Positions 11,701 to 20,968 of a stretch of 64,000 nt of DNA are shown in pieces. This stretch comes from CADEED01 sp043747875 (GTDB lineage: Bacteria > Pseudomonadota > Gammaproteobacteria > Steroidobacterales > Steroidobacteraceae). The notes beneath the pieces are model-generated. The model did no database searches, was not told the origin of the DNA, and saw only the letters and a program-made list of their open reading frames with translations. The first letter of the stretch is position 1. Each line of letters opens with the position of its first letter. The stretch covers positions 1-64,000 of the forward strand of contig JAYTOI010000098.1 of the NCBI GenBank assembly GCA_043747875.1, given 5' to 3'. The position numbers and the translations under genes are program-made.

Positions 11701-14700
11701 GAGCGTCGTGACGCCGGCAGTGCCGGCCGAGCGCGTCACGACGCCGAAGGTCTCGAAGCCGCAGGGCTTCACGAAGGCCATGTCGAAAGTCGTGGCGAAG
11801 CCCAAGACCGTCCAGAACCAGGCGCCGGCGACGACGGCGAAGGCCGCCGAGCCGCGGGCCAGGCTGTCTATCACCACCGGCGCCTATCCAGTGCTCGGCC
11901 GCAAGGCCCGCCAGGGTCGCGCGGTTGCGAGCACGCCGGTGCCGGTGCCGGTGGCGCCGCCGATCGCCGCGCCGATCTCCCGCGCGGACCAGATCGCCAT
12001 TGTCGGCATGTCCGGCCGGTATCCGCAGGCGCCGAACCTCACGCAGTACTGGGACAACCTGGCCGCGGGGCGCAACTCCGTCATCGAGATCCCGCCCTCG
12101 CGCTGGGACGTGAACCAGTATTACGACCCGCAGCCCGGCAAGCCGGACAAGGTGTACTGCAAGTGGCTCGGCATGCTCGACGACGTCGACTGCTTCGATC
12201 CGCTGTTCTTCCGGATCTCGCCGGCGGAAGCGGCCAACATGGATCCGCAGCATCGCCTGTTCATGCAGGAGTCGTACAAGGCGTTCGAGGACGCCGGCTA
12301 CTCGAACAAGACCTTGAGCAGCGCGAAGTGCGGCGTCTATCTAGGCATCATGAGCAACGAATACTCGCTGCTGCTGTCGCGCGGCGCCACCGGCAGCGTC
12401 GACACGACCGGCAACAGCTTTGCCATCGGCGCGGCGCGCATGGCTTACTACCTGAACCTCAAAGGGCCGGCGATTCCGATCGACACCGCCTGTTCCTCCT
12501 CGCTGGTCGCCATCCACCTGGCCTGCCAGGCGCTGCAGAACCGCGAGATCGACATGGCGCTGGCGGGCGGTGTCACGCTGTATCTCACGCCCGAGTCCTA
12601 TCTAGGCATGTGCCAGGCGGGGATGCTGTCACCCGACGGGCAGTGCAAGACCTTCGACAACGAGGCCAACGGCTTCGTGCCGGGCGAGGGCGTCGGCGCG
12701 GTGATCCTCAAGCGTCTCGAGGATGCGGAAGCGGACCACGACACGATCTACGGCGTCATCCTCGGCTCCGGCATCAACCAGGACGGCAAGACCAACGGCA
12801 TCACCGCGCCCAGCGTCAACAGCCAGATCGAGCTCGAGCGCACGCTCTACGCGCGCTATGGCATCGATCCCGCGTCGATCGACTATGTCGAGACGCATGG
12901 CACCGGCACCAAGCTCGGCGATCCCATCGAGCTCGAGGCACTCGCCACCGTGTTCGGCGAGAAGACCACGAAGAAGAACTACTGCGCGCTCGGCTCGGTG
13001 AAGAGCAACATCGGCCACGTATCCGGCGCCGCGGGCGTCGCCAGCGTGCAGAAGGTGTTGCTGTCGATGCGGCACCAGACCCTGGTGCCGACGCTCAACG
13101 TGCGCCAGGAAAATACCCTGTTCGATTTCAAGAACTCACCGTTCTACATCTGCCGCGAGAAGCGCACCTGGGATGCGCCCGCCGGTGGGCGGCGCCGCGC
13201 GGCCGTGAGCTCGTTCGGATTCAGCGGCACGAATGCGCACCTGGTGTTGGAGGAGTACACGCCCGCCGGTCGAGCGGTGGCCGTATCGCCACCGCGCCCG
13301 GAATTCGCCGTGGTGCTGTCGGCGCGCGATCCGGCGCAATTGCGCCAGAAGGCGCGCGACCTGCACGACTTCGCTCAAAACGCCGGGCGTCCTCTCGATC
13401 TCGCGGCCCTCGCATACACGCTGCAGGTGGGTCGCGAAACATTCAAGGAGCGGCTCGGGCTGGCGGCGCGGTCGATCGAAGACCTGACGGCGAAACTCGC
13501 GGGCTACCTGGCGGGCACGCCCCTGCAAGGAGTTCACCAGGGACAGGTGGGACGCGACCACGATGCGCTCGCCATCTTCAATGACAACGCCGATCTGCGC
13601 GCGCTCGCGCAGCAGTGGCTGACCTCCGGCAAGGCCGCGAGCTTTCTCGAGCTGTGGGTCAAGGGACTCGACGTGGACTGGAGCAGTCTCTATGCAGCCC
13701 AGGACAGGCCACGGCGCGTGAGCCTGCCCACCTATCCATTCGCACGCGAGCGATATTGGGTCGCTCCCGCCGCCGCGGCCGCGCCGGCCTTGCCGTCTCC
13801 GGTCGAGGTCGAGCCGCGGCGGCGGCAAGCATTCGAGTTCCGATGGCAGCCGCGCGCGCTCGATCCGGCGTCGTCGGCGTCGCAGGGCGTCATGCTGGTG
13901 CTCGACTCTTCCGCCGCGCTGTGCGACGAGTTGAAGCGCCGGCACGAGGGTGTGGGAGCCGTGCTGGTTCTGCCGGGCGCAGGTTTCAGCGAGCCGGCCC
14001 CGGACGTGTTCACCGTCGATCCGCGCAGCGAAGCCGACTTCGTCGCGCTGGTGGCCGGTTTGAAAGAACGCGGCCGGCTGCCGACGCGGATCGTGCAACA
14101 CGCGCCGAGCGCGGACTTCGGCATCTATCCGGCGTTCCATCTGTGCAAGGCGTTGCTGGCAAACAAGCATCCGGCCGCGCGTATCGTCAGCTGCTTCAGC
14201 GGCGAGACCGAGACGGCGCCGCACGCAGCGGCGCTCACCGGCTTCTATCGCACGCTGGCGCTCGAGAACCCCCACTACGTCGCGACCACCGTGGATCTGG
14301 GCGTCAGGCGCGCACCGGCGCAGATCGCGGCGCTGGTGCTCGACGAACTCGCGGATCGTGCGTGCGCTGCCGAGGTGCGTTATGGACCGGCGCGGCAGGT
14401 GCGCGAGCTGGTGGCCAGCGCTGCGGGCGCAGCCGCCGTGGAGCTGCCGTTGAAGCAGCACGGCGTCTATCTAGTGACCGGCGGACTCGGCGGCCTGGGC
14501 GCGATCTTCTGCGAGTACCTGCTGCGCAACTTCAGCGCGCGGCTGGCATTGCTCGGGCGCTCCGCGCCCGGCGCGGAACTGCAGGCGAGACTCGCCGTGC
14601 TCGACCCCGACGGTTCGCGCATCGCCTATCTATCATGCGACGTCACGGATTTCGCCGCCGTGCAGCGGGCCGTGGCGCAGACCAAGGCGCGCTTCGGTGC

Positions 14701-17700
14701 CATCAACGGCGTGATCCACGCCGCGGGCGTCACGCGCGATGCGTTCATCATCCAGAAGACCGCCGCCGACCTGGCGGCAGTGCTGGCGCCGAAGGTCGCG
14801 GGCGTCGAGAACCTGGACCGGGCCACCCAAGCAGAGAACCTCGATCTGTTCGTGATGTTTTCGTCGGTGGCGGGCGCGCTCGGAAATCCCGGGCAATGCG
14901 ACTACGCCTACGCCAATCGCTTCCTCGATGCATTCGCGGAATCCCGCGAGCGACTGCGCAGCCGGCAGCAACGCGCAGGCCGCACGCTGTCCATCAACTG
15001 GCCGTTCTGGGCCGAGGGTGGAATGAAACTGTCCGCCGGCGAGCTGGCGCGTACCGAGGCGGCGACCGGAGTGAGCGCGTTGCCGACGCAGGAAGGCCTC
15101 GAGTTCTGGGAAGAGCTGCTGCGCTCCGAGCGCTCGCAGGCCATGGTGCTCTACGGAATCCCGTCGAAGTTCCAGGCGCATCTGCGCCGGATGGAGCCGC
15201 GCGCCGCGGCGCAGGCGCCGGCGGCGGTGCCGGCACCGCAGCTCGACGCGCCCGATCTCATTGCCGTGGCGGAGGATTATCTCAAGCGCCTCATCGGCGC
15301 GGAGATCAAGCTGGCCGCGGAGCACATCGATGCGCGGATGCGCTTCGACGAATTCGGCATCGATTCGATCGTCGTCGGCCGCCTGAATGCCACTCTAACT
15401 ACGGACCTGGGCGAGCTGCCGAAGACGCTGTTCTACGAATACGGCTCGGTCGACGAGCTGGCGCGTTACCTGGCGGGCTCCGTGCCGCAGGCGCTGGCGC
15501 GACGCTGGTCGGGTGACGCCGGTGTGGCGCCTGCCGCAGCCCCGTTGGCGTCTCCACCCGCGGCACCGGCTCCGATCGCGGTGCCGCTGATCGAGTCTCC
15601 CGCGGTTGTGTCCGCATCGGCGCTGCCGGCTGCCGCCGAGGCCATCGCGATTGTCGGGGTGCATGGTTGCTACCCGGGCTCGCGCGATCTCGATGAGTAC
15701 TGGGAGAACCTGCGCGAGGGCCGCGACCTCGTCGGCGAGGTGCCCGCCAGCCGCTGGGATGCCGACGCGCTCTTCGACGCCGACCCGGCCAAGGCCCGCG
15801 ACGGCAAGATCTATTGCAAGTGGGGCGCGTTCCTCGAGGACTTCGACAAGTTCGACGCGCCGTTCTTCAACATTCCCGCCGAGGAAGCCCGGCTGATCGA
15901 TCCGCAGGAGCGGCTGGTGCTGAGCTCGGTCTGGTCCGCGCTCGAAGATGCGGGCTACACGCGCGACGGCCTGCGGCGTGCCTTTCCGAAGGCGAAGAGC
16001 GCCGCGGTGGGCGTGTACGTCGGCGTCACGACGAACTCGTACAACCTGGTGGCCGGCGAGCAGACGCCCGGCGCGCAGGCGGTGTCCGCGAGCGCGCTGC
16101 CCTGGTCGATCGCCAATCGCGTCTCCTACTTCTTCGACCTGCAGGGTCCGAGCATGCCGGTCGATACGGCCTGTTCCTCCTCGCTGGTCGCGCTGCATCT
16201 CGCGTGCGAGAGTCTGCGCAAGGGCGAATGCCAGCTCGCCATCGCGGGCGGCGTCAACCTCTATCTACATCCCTCGAAGTACGTCTCGTTCTGCCAGCGG
16301 CGCATGCTGGCGACCGGCGGCAAGACGCGCAGCTTCGGCGCCGGCGACGACGGCTTCGTGCCGGGCGAGGGCGTCGGCACGCTGATCCTGAAGCCGCTCA
16401 GCAAGGCTCTGGAGCAGGGCGACCAGATCCACGCGGTCATCGCGGCCAGCGCATTCGACCACGGCGGCCGGTCCAACAACTACTCCGCGCCCAACCCTAA
16501 CTCCCAGTCGGCGTTGATCGCGCGCACGCTGCGCGGCGCCAACATCCAGCCCGGGTCGATCGGCTACGTCGAAGGCCACGGCACCGGCACGCAACTCGGT
16601 GACAGCCTCGAAGTGGTCGCGCTGACGCAGGCATTCCGCGGCCAGGCCGCGGTCGCTTCCTGCGCGCTCGGCTCCGTGAAGGGCAACCTGGGGCATTCGG
16701 AGTCGGCGGCGGGCATGGCGGCAATCACCAAGGTGCTGCTGCAGATGAAGCACAAGCAACTGGTGCCGACGCTGCATTCCGAGCAGATCAATCCCAACAT
16801 CGATTTCGGCGGCACGCCGTTCCATCTGCAGCGCGCGCTGGTTGCGTGGGACGTGCCGGCATCGCAGCCGCGTCGCGCGCTGGTGAATTCCTTCGGCGCG
16901 GGCGGCGTCAACGCCTGCGTCGTGATGGAGGAATTCACGCCGTCCACGACGCCGCGACCCGCCGGGCACGGCCCATTCCTGATCGCAATCTCCGCCAAGA
17001 ACGAGGAGCGCCTCGCCGAGGCCGCCGAGCGCCTGCTCGCGCGCCTCGTCAAGGATACCGACGTCGATCTCGAAGCGCTGTCGTACACCTTGCAGGTGGG
17101 ACGCGAAGCCATGCCCGAACGACTGGCCTGCGTGGTCGAGGACCTGCGCGGACTGATCGAGAACCTGGACGAATGGACCACTCAGAAATCCTGCGCCGGT
17201 GTGCTGCGCGGCAGCCTCGATCCGCGGCGCGGCGCGAAGCGCGCGACGCCGGCGCGTCAGGCGGAGCTGGCGGCGCATTTCGCGGCCCGCAATCTCGGCG
17301 AGGTGGCGAGCGCGTGGATCTGCGGGGAAGAAATCGATTGGGAGCTGCTCTGGACGCGGGGCCGTCCGCGTCGCGTCTCGCTGCCCACCTATCCATTCGC
17401 GCGCGAGCGCCACTGGATAGGCGAAGCGCGCGCCAAGCCGCGCGGCAGCTCGCCGCTGCATCCGCTGATCGCCTACAACTCGTCCACGCTGAACGAGGTG
17501 AGCTTCACCTCGGTGCTGTCGTCGACGGAGTTCTACGCGCGCGATCACCAGGTCAACGGGCAGCGCATCTTCCCGGGCTCGGGATTCCTGGAGATGGCCT
17601 GTGTGTCGGCCAGCATCGCGGGCGCGAAAAAGGTGTGCCGCGTGCAGGACGTCGTATGGGTGCAGCCGCTGATCATGCGCGGCGACCGGCAGCTCGCGCA

Positions 17701-18319
17701 GATCTCGCTGCTGCCCACCGACAACGGTGCGGAATACGTCATCACGTCGAGCGACGAGAACTGCGAGCGTGTGGTGCACTCCGAAGGCACCGTGCTGTTC
17801 CAGGATGCGGCTGTCCACGATGCACCGCAGGGCCTGGACATCGACGACCTGAAGCGGCGCTGCACGCGGCACCACGACGGTGAGCACTTCTATCGGCTGT
17901 TCGCCCAAGCCGGCATCCACTACGGGCCGTCGTTCCGCACCATGCAGGAGCTGCACGTCGCCGACGACTTCGTGCTGTGCCGCCTCTCCGTTGCGGATCG
18001 CCGCAAGGACGAGTTCGACGAGTTCATCCTGCATCCCTGCATCGTCGATGGCGCGCTGCAGGCCGTCTGCGCGCTGATCGGCGGCGGCGAAGCGCCGGCT
18101 CCGCACCTGCCGTTTGCGATCGAGGAGATCGAGATCACGCGGCACACCGCGCGCAATTGCTACGTCCACATCGAACGGTCGGGCGAGAAGCAGATCAACG
18201 CGGAAGTGAAGAAGTTCGACATCCGCATCGCCAACGAGAAGGGCGTGGTCCTCGTCACCTTCCGGAATTTCTGCGTCCGCGCTCTGCGCCCGGCGCCCAC
18301 CGAAACGAAGCAGAGCTGA
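5765..18319 (+). CDS. Trans-AT polyketide synthase, 4184 aa, three KS
   Basis: Domains by residue: docking helices 1-36; DH 42-320 (His71 and the DAAIQ motif kept, but Ala75 replaces the Gly of HxxxGxxxxP); KR 517-700; ACP (Ser833); KS3 (Cys1087, TMCSSS); DH-like region 1551-1789 that lacks the HxxxGxxxxP segment and has Ala for the second catalytic Asp, so probably inactive; ACP (Ser1932) with Trp1938 in GLDSIVGVEW, the beta-branching signature; KS4 (Cys2243); KR about 2900-3080; ACP (Ser3201); KS5 (Cys3470); DH 3898-4175 (His3928, intact HxxxGxxxxP and DGALQ). All KS keep Cys-His-His, and none is followed by an AT. KS3 is followed by no KR, so its beta-keto group should survive for the HMGS cassette. 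The chain ends 9-10 residues after the last DH with no ACP, KR or thioesterase. ATG 5765 is preceded by an A/G-rich stretch. Two base pairs separate it from the exporter gene. Confidence 0.95.
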   Translation: MIDFVEFVVAELSGKRLSKQDALHLLQQYRLGAGDPRGADLHPLVQRNTSDLGELSYTTRLTGDEFFLRDHLVDARPVLPGVAYLEMARAAVVAAIPDTTAAGAPNGRAIEMRDIVWAQPIVVSTPTEVRITLLAGGAESDPIEFEIATDVVHSRGLVAFDAAPEPTRLDLAQLGARMRRGRVSADEVYAAYEKMGLRYGPTHRAVSHIEQGGGEVLARLTLPEEAGARSADYLLHPSLMDAAIQSAVGLIDDLALVPRRPALPFALDSLRILRGCTREMAVWVRYASGSKPGDRVTRLDFDLCDADGNVCVQMRGFTSRVLGVEPAGSAESAESVGTLYATPVWETRTSPAQPARVAADTQRYVVLCGFPPAARGDIEASIANCTCLSLTEPPSDDVATRYAAAAVTTFELIRKVLEGKPQLPVLVQLVASGAASSFVLGLAGLLKTATVENPALTGQILVMESGVTVSKAVERLESAAGERQIAIRYQEGARQVLTWQEVAPDDAPVTPYKDRGVYLITGGLGGLGLVFAQDIIAHTRAATIVLTGRTPLTAARKALLKSLASPDHGVEYRQMNLNSAEDVRRVVDEVSAGHRQLSGVIHAAGMLADAFILKKTCAQFREVLEPKVAGTFHLAAACEALPLDFFALFSAGASVTGNAGQADYAAANGFMDWFAAHCNAQVDAGHRLGRTVAINWPLWQEGGMRVDETTQTLLRDSAGLHPLTTAAGLAAFHRCLQWPQAQIQVVAGNLPQLRSVLLAAPAPEAAAFQSTGASMVAAVMPSVAEPVTRVSLPAGELQGKALEFLKRQLAPVLKLAPNKIDAAAPFEKYGIDSIMTMKLVAELEKTFGSLPKTLFFEYLTLAELTRYFVASHGAKLTALFEPASAAAAAAAAAAVAPARAPAPRQPRARRTIARDVVRAESPASEPIAIVGLSGRYPESPDIESFWRNLRDGKDCITEVPLSRWDWRKHYSEDRSEPGRHYSKWGGFIEGVDEFDPLFFNISPREARVIDPQERLFLQHAWMAVEDAGYTRASLQVPNKKGLAGQVGVYVGVMYGEYNLSGSLASIANRTSYVLNLHGPSLTLDTMCSSSLTAIHLACQDLKLGRTDLAIAGGVNVSIHPSKYQLLSAGQFISSDGHCQSFGEGGDGYIPGEGVGAVVLKRLSEAIAAGDHIYGVIKGSALNHGGKTNGYTVPNPQAQAAVIHEALVESNTNPRHISYLEAHGTGTKLGDPIEIASLNKAFGAQGGALPNGFCAIGSAKSNIGHCESAAGIAGLTKVLLQMRNRQIAPSLHSARLNPNIDFDHSPFVVNQSLRAWDRPVVDGRELARIAGISSFGAGGSNAHLIIEEYEAWPARPNDAPVIVPLSARTADQLERRARDLLEFLRANPVVDLQALAYTQQVGREPLEERMGFIASSAQELTELLRRHVEGEQDIDGVYRGATRDHRDTLALFAADGDLQETVDKWLARRNHPRLLELWVKGLPLDWDALYGEVKPRRIALPTYPFAREKYWIETVGQIVPDAPASAPAAVVAPALPAPGVAPSAAPVAQTLHPLLHTNTSDLREQRYTSMLSVDLPAIAYLEMARAAVDRAAPSRSESSMLELRQIAWGQPRVGLSEAATPVRIALFEQADEKISFEIYTPGESDDAAIVHCQGDAVYDDRQPATARLDVAQLEARTQRAEAPASHPIIGTIRRGNDELLASLVLPGAERGADYLLHPAMLAAALQAAGSLAGETGTPLALESLRIVFACMPEMLVWARRAQGRLDIDLCDPQGVVCVQLRGLTLHAPARIAALSLDDASVVHALAKPQAIQLLDVQAAEAPAAAGARSKPGVQLIGLEAVSAPEAQDVPADVEPAPEPEAEYGSTSDTDYPEEEIEAVAVPELPDAGVPATAALVSASALQQQLCTSLAEALYMDAKDIDIDKPFMELGLDSIVGVEWVKVINKKYALNVQATRVYDYPNIRDLATFLLGEIVTASATPSVVTPAVPAERVTTPKVSKPQGFTKAMSKVVAKPKTVQNQAPATTAKAAEPRARLSITTGAYPVLGRKARQGRAVASTPVPVPVAPPIAAPISRADQIAIVGMSGRYPQAPNLTQYWDNLAAGRNSVIEIPPSRWDVNQYYDPQPGKPDKVYCKWLGMLDDVDCFDPLFFRISPAEAANMDPQHRLFMQESYKAFEDAGYSNKTLSSAKCGVYLGIMSNEYSLLLSRGATGSVDTTGNSFAIGAARMAYYLNLKGPAIPIDTACSSSLVAIHLACQALQNREIDMALAGGVTLYLTPESYLGMCQAGMLSPDGQCKTFDNEANGFVPGEGVGAVILKRLEDAEADHDTIYGVILGSGINQDGKTNGITAPSVNSQIELERTLYARYGIDPASIDYVETHGTGTKLGDPIELEALATVFGEKTTKKNYCALGSVKSNIGHVSGAAGVASVQKVLLSMRHQTLVPTLNVRQENTLFDFKNSPFYICREKRTWDAPAGGRRRAAVSSFGFSGTNAHLVLEEYTPAGRAVAVSPPRPEFAVVLSARDPAQLRQKARDLHDFAQNAGRPLDLAALAYTLQVGRETFKERLGLAARSIEDLTAKLAGYLAGTPLQGVHQGQVGRDHDALAIFNDNADLRALAQQWLTSGKAASFLELWVKGLDVDWSSLYAAQDRPRRVSLPTYPFARERYWVAPAAAAAPALPSPVEVEPRRRQAFEFRWQPRALDPASSASQGVMLVLDSSAALCDELKRRHEGVGAVLVLPGAGFSEPAPDVFTVDPRSEADFVALVAGLKERGRLPTRIVQHAPSADFGIYPAFHLCKALLANKHPAARIVSCFSGETETAPHAAALTGFYRTLALENPHYVATTVDLGVRRAPAQIAALVLDELADRACAAEVRYGPARQVRELVASAAGAAAVELPLKQHGVYLVTGGLGGLGAIFCEYLLRNFSARLALLGRSAPGAELQARLAVLDPDGSRIAYLSCDVTDFAAVQRAVAQTKARFGAINGVIHAAGVTRDAFIIQKTAADLAAVLAPKVAGVENLDRATQAENLDLFVMFSSVAGALGNPGQCDYAYANRFLDAFAESRERLRSRQQRAGRTLSINWPFWAEGGMKLSAGELARTEAATGVSALPTQEGLEFWEELLRSERSQAMVLYGIPSKFQAHLRRMEPRAAAQAPAAVPAPQLDAPDLIAVAEDYLKRLIGAEIKLAAEHIDARMRFDEFGIDSIVVGRLNATLTTDLGELPKTLFYEYGSVDELARYLAGSVPQALARRWSGDAGVAPAAAPLASPPAAPAPIAVPLIESPAVVSASALPAAAEAIAIVGVHGCYPGSRDLDEYWENLREGRDLVGEVPASRWDADALFDADPAKARDGKIYCKWGAFLEDFDKFDAPFFNIPAEEARLIDPQERLVLSSVWSALEDAGYTRDGLRRAFPKAKSAAVGVYVGVTTNSYNLVAGEQTPGAQAVSASALPWSIANRVSYFFDLQGPSMPVDTACSSSLVALHLACESLRKGECQLAIAGGVNLYLHPSKYVSFCQRRMLATGGKTRSFGAGDDGFVPGEGVGTLILKPLSKALEQGDQIHAVIAASAFDHGGRSNNYSAPNPNSQSALIARTLRGANIQPGSIGYVEGHGTGTQLGDSLEVVALTQAFRGQAAVASCALGSVKGNLGHSESAAGMAAITKVLLQMKHKQLVPTLHSEQINPNIDFGGTPFHLQRALVAWDVPASQPRRALVNSFGAGGVNACVVMEEFTPSTTPRPAGHGPFLIAISAKNEERLAEAAERLLARLVKDTDVDLEALSYTLQVGREAMPERLACVVEDLRGLIENLDEWTTQKSCAGVLRGSLDPRRGAKRATPARQAELAAHFAARNLGEVASAWICGEEIDWELLWTRGRPRRVSLPTYPFARERHWIGEARAKPRGSSPLHPLIAYNSSTLNEVSFTSVLSSTEFYARDHQVNGQRIFPGSGFLEMACVSASIAGAKKVCRVQDVVWVQPLIMRGDRQLAQISLLPTDNGAEYVITSSDENCERVVHSEGTVLFQDAAVHDAPQGLDIDDLKRRCTRHHDGEHFYRLFAQAGIHYGPSFRTMQELHVADDFVLCRLSVADRRKDEFDEFILHPCIVDGALQAVCALIGGGEAPAPHLPFAIEEIEITRHTARNCYVHIERSGEKQINAEVKKFDIRIANEKGVVLVTFRNFCVRALRPAPTETKQS

Positions 18320-18321
18320 AC

Positions 18322-20946
18322 ATGAAAAACTTATTGAGCTGGGTCGCCGAATATCTCTCCAACGTGCCGGGCCAGGTCCGGAAAGTGAGATGGCTGGTCC
18401 TGCTGTTCTTCGTGGCCGGCACCGCGCTGTGCGTCTACGGCATCTCGCGACTGCAGTTCGATTTCACGATCGAGCGCTGGCTGGAGCAGGATGACGCGGC
18501 GTACGTCGCATACAACCAGTTCCACGATCAGTTCGGCAGCGACGACGGCGTCGTGATCGTCTACAAGCCGCGCGATGGGGATGTGTTCTCCGTGGCATCG
18601 CTGCGGGCGGTGAAGGGGATCCGCGACGAGCTGGTCGACTATCGTTCATCGACGAGCCCGGGCGCGCCGGATACCGGCGGCAAGTTGCAGCCCGGCGAAA
18701 CTTCCGCGCTCGATCACATCGTCGAGGTCAACAGCCTCATCAATGCGCCGGTGTTGTCCGTGGAGGACGACGTGCTGCGCTCGCGCTGGCTCGTGGGCGA
18801 GACCGTGCCCACCGATGCGCAGGCGCTGCAGGAGATCCGCGCCACGGCGCACCTCGAGCGCGACATCCCGCTGACGTACTTCTCGCGGGACATGAAGTAC
18901 GGCGCTATCTACATCAAGACGGACTTCGGTGCGATTCCGGTGGATTCCGGCGAGGCGGACGTCAACGCCACCGTCGACATGTCCATGGCGAGCCCGGCCA
19001 TGACGCTCGACGAGGGCGCACATCGAGAGCTGCCGCAGTTCAAGCCCACCGACATGGCCGACTACGTGGCGCTGAACGCGGCGCTGAACCGGATCCTCGA
19101 CCAGCCGCAGTACGCGGGTCATCTCGAGTACTACAAGGTGGGCAACACCATCGACTCGGAGAACCAGATCCGCATGGGCGAGGAGATGGGCACGCTGTAT
19201 CTGGCGGCGCTGCTCATCATGGCGTTCGCGCTGCTGATGATCTTCCGTTCGTTCGCCGGCGTCGTCTGGCCCTTGCTGCTCATCGTACTCAGCGTCATCT
19301 GGACGTTGGGCCTCGCCGGACTGCTCGGCCTGTCCGCCTCGCCGTTCGTGGTACTGACCATCCTGCTGATCCTGACGGTCGGCATGGCCGACGTCACGCA
19401 CCTGATCTCGGGCTATGTGCTGTTCCGGCATTCGGGCCTGGAGCACGAGCCGGCGATGCGTGCGATCTACGAAAAGGCCGGACTGGCCTGCCTGCTGACC
19501 ACCGTCACCGCGATGGCCGGCATGTTGTCGCTGCTCTACACGAATCTCGTGCCGGTGAAGAACTTCTCGCTGATGTCGGCGATCGGCGTGGGCGTGGTGT
19601 TCTTCATGGCAATCTATCTACTGCCGGTGCTGCTGGGCTTCTGGGCGCCGTCGCCGCCGGCCCCGCTAGCCGCCTCGCCCTCGCGCCGCAATCGCATCGC
19701 CACGCTGATCGCACGATTGACGCCGGACTTCCTGCCCGTGTTGCAGCGCTGGCTGGATCGCATCGTGCCGGCCGTGGCCAAGCGGCCGTTCGCGTTCATC
19801 GTGCCGTTCATGGTGGTGTTCGCGATCTGCGTGGTCGGCGCGTTCAAGGTGAAGGTGGACTACAGCATCTACGACCAGTACCACGAGGAATCCAATTTCT
19901 TCCAGAGCATCAAGCTCATGGACGAGAGGATGGCCGGCTCGTCGCGCATGTCGCTGTATCTCGATCTGGGTGCCGAGAACGCGTTCCAGGATCCCGCGGT
20001 GCTGCACGTCATCGACGACATGCAGCGCAAGCTGCGCGAGGAGTACGGCCGGTACGTCGTGACGACTTCTTCCATCGTGGACGTGGTCAAGGATGCGTAC
20101 CGCAAGCAGAACGAGGGCCGCCCCGAGATGTACGCCATCCCTGCGACGCGCGAGGCGCTGTCGCAGACGCTGTTCACCTTCAACGTGGCCGACCCGGAGG
20201 AGCGCGGCCGTCTCGTCAGCGAGGATTATCGCAAGGCGAACGTCACGGTGACGCTGCGCAGCTACGGCTCGAACGAATACACCGAAGTATTCGAGCGCAT
20301 GAAGACCGACATCAACGGCTCGCTGGCCCTGATCAAGGAGCGCTATCCCGCGGCACAGGTGTCGATCACCGGGCTGTTCGCGATGGGCATGAAGACCGCC
20401 GACTACCTGGTCGTGAACGAGCTGCAGAGCTTCGGGCTTTCGCTGCTGATCATCTCCGCGATCCTGCTCGTGATCTTCAGCTCGTTCCGCGCCGGCGTGC
20501 TCTCGCTCATCCCGAACGTGATCCCGTCATTCCTGCCGCTCGGCATACTCGGTCTCACCGGCCAGCCGCTCGACTTCTACACCATGATGCTGGCGCCGAT
20601 CGCGGTCGGCATCGCGGTCGACGACACCATCCACTTCGTGACCGTGTATCGCAGCGAGGTGCTGAAGTCGGACGACATCCGTCGTGCATTGGTCGACACG
20701 GTCAAGGAGTGCGGCCAGGGCATCGTGTTCACGTCGCTGATCCTGGGCTTCGGCTTCGGAATCATGGCGATCGCCAGCACGCCCGGGCTCGCGAGCCTCG
20801 GCCGCTTCGGATTCCTCGCCATCTTCTCGGGCCTGGTGTGCGAGCTGTTCCTCATGCCCGCGCTGATCCTCGCATTCAAGCTGCGTTTCAATCGGCAGGA
20901 ACGCCACCCCGAGATCGCCGCGCTGCCGAAAGACGCCCGCGCCTAG
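18322..20946 (+). CDS. MMPL/RND-family exporter
   Basis: An 874-residue inner-membrane protein with the two-fold RND layout. There is one N-terminal transmembrane helix (about residues 18-38), a large periplasmic loop, a cluster of five helices (about 292-440), a second isolated helix, a second periplasmic loop and a C-terminal helix cluster ending near the C-terminus. The C-terminal half has the proton-relay-like segment GIAVDDTIHF, and the N-terminal half has the equivalent TVGMADVTHL. It resembles the COG1033 lipid/polyketide exporters and is half the size of drug-efflux AcrB. It starts 2 bp after the PKS stop and is followed 22 bp later by a LolA-like gene, the usual partner of this exporter class. 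Export of the polyketide, free or lipid-linked, is inferred from context. Confidence 0.9.
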   Translation: MKNLLSWVAEYLSNVPGQVRKVRWLVLLFFVAGTALCVYGISRLQFDFTIERWLEQDDAAYVAYNQFHDQFGSDDGVVIVYKPRDGDVFSVASLRAVKGIRDELVDYRSSTSPGAPDTGGKLQPGETSALDHIVEVNSLINAPVLSVEDDVLRSRWLVGETVPTDAQALQEIRATAHLERDIPLTYFSRDMKYGAIYIKTDFGAIPVDSGEADVNATVDMSMASPAMTLDEGAHRELPQFKPTDMADYVALNAALNRILDQPQYAGHLEYYKVGNTIDSENQIRMGEEMGTLYLAALLIMAFALLMIFRSFAGVVWPLLLIVLSVIWTLGLAGLLGLSASPFVVLTILLILTVGMADVTHLISGYVLFRHSGLEHEPAMRAIYEKAGLACLLTTVTAMAGMLSLLYTNLVPVKNFSLMSAIGVGVVFFMAIYLLPVLLGFWAPSPPAPLAASPSRRNRIATLIARLTPDFLPVLQRWLDRIVPAVAKRPFAFIVPFMVVFAICVVGAFKVKVDYSIYDQYHEESNFFQSIKLMDERMAGSSRMSLYLDLGAENAFQDPAVLHVIDDMQRKLREEYGRYVVTTSSIVDVVKDAYRKQNEGRPEMYAIPATREALSQTLFTFNVADPEERGRLVSEDYRKANVTVTLRSYGSNEYTEVFERMKTDINGSLALIKERYPAAQVSITGLFAMGMKTADYLVVNELQSFGLSLLIISAILLVIFSSFRAGVLSLIPNVIPSFLPLGILGLTGQPLDFYTMMLAPIAVGIAVDDTIHFVTVYRSEVLKSDDIRRALVDTVKECGQGIVFTSLILGFGFGIMAIASTPGLASLGRFGFLAIFSGLVCELFLMPALILAFKLRFNRQERHPEIAALPKDARA

Positions 20947-20968
20947 CAACCAAACGGAAGTCCCCATC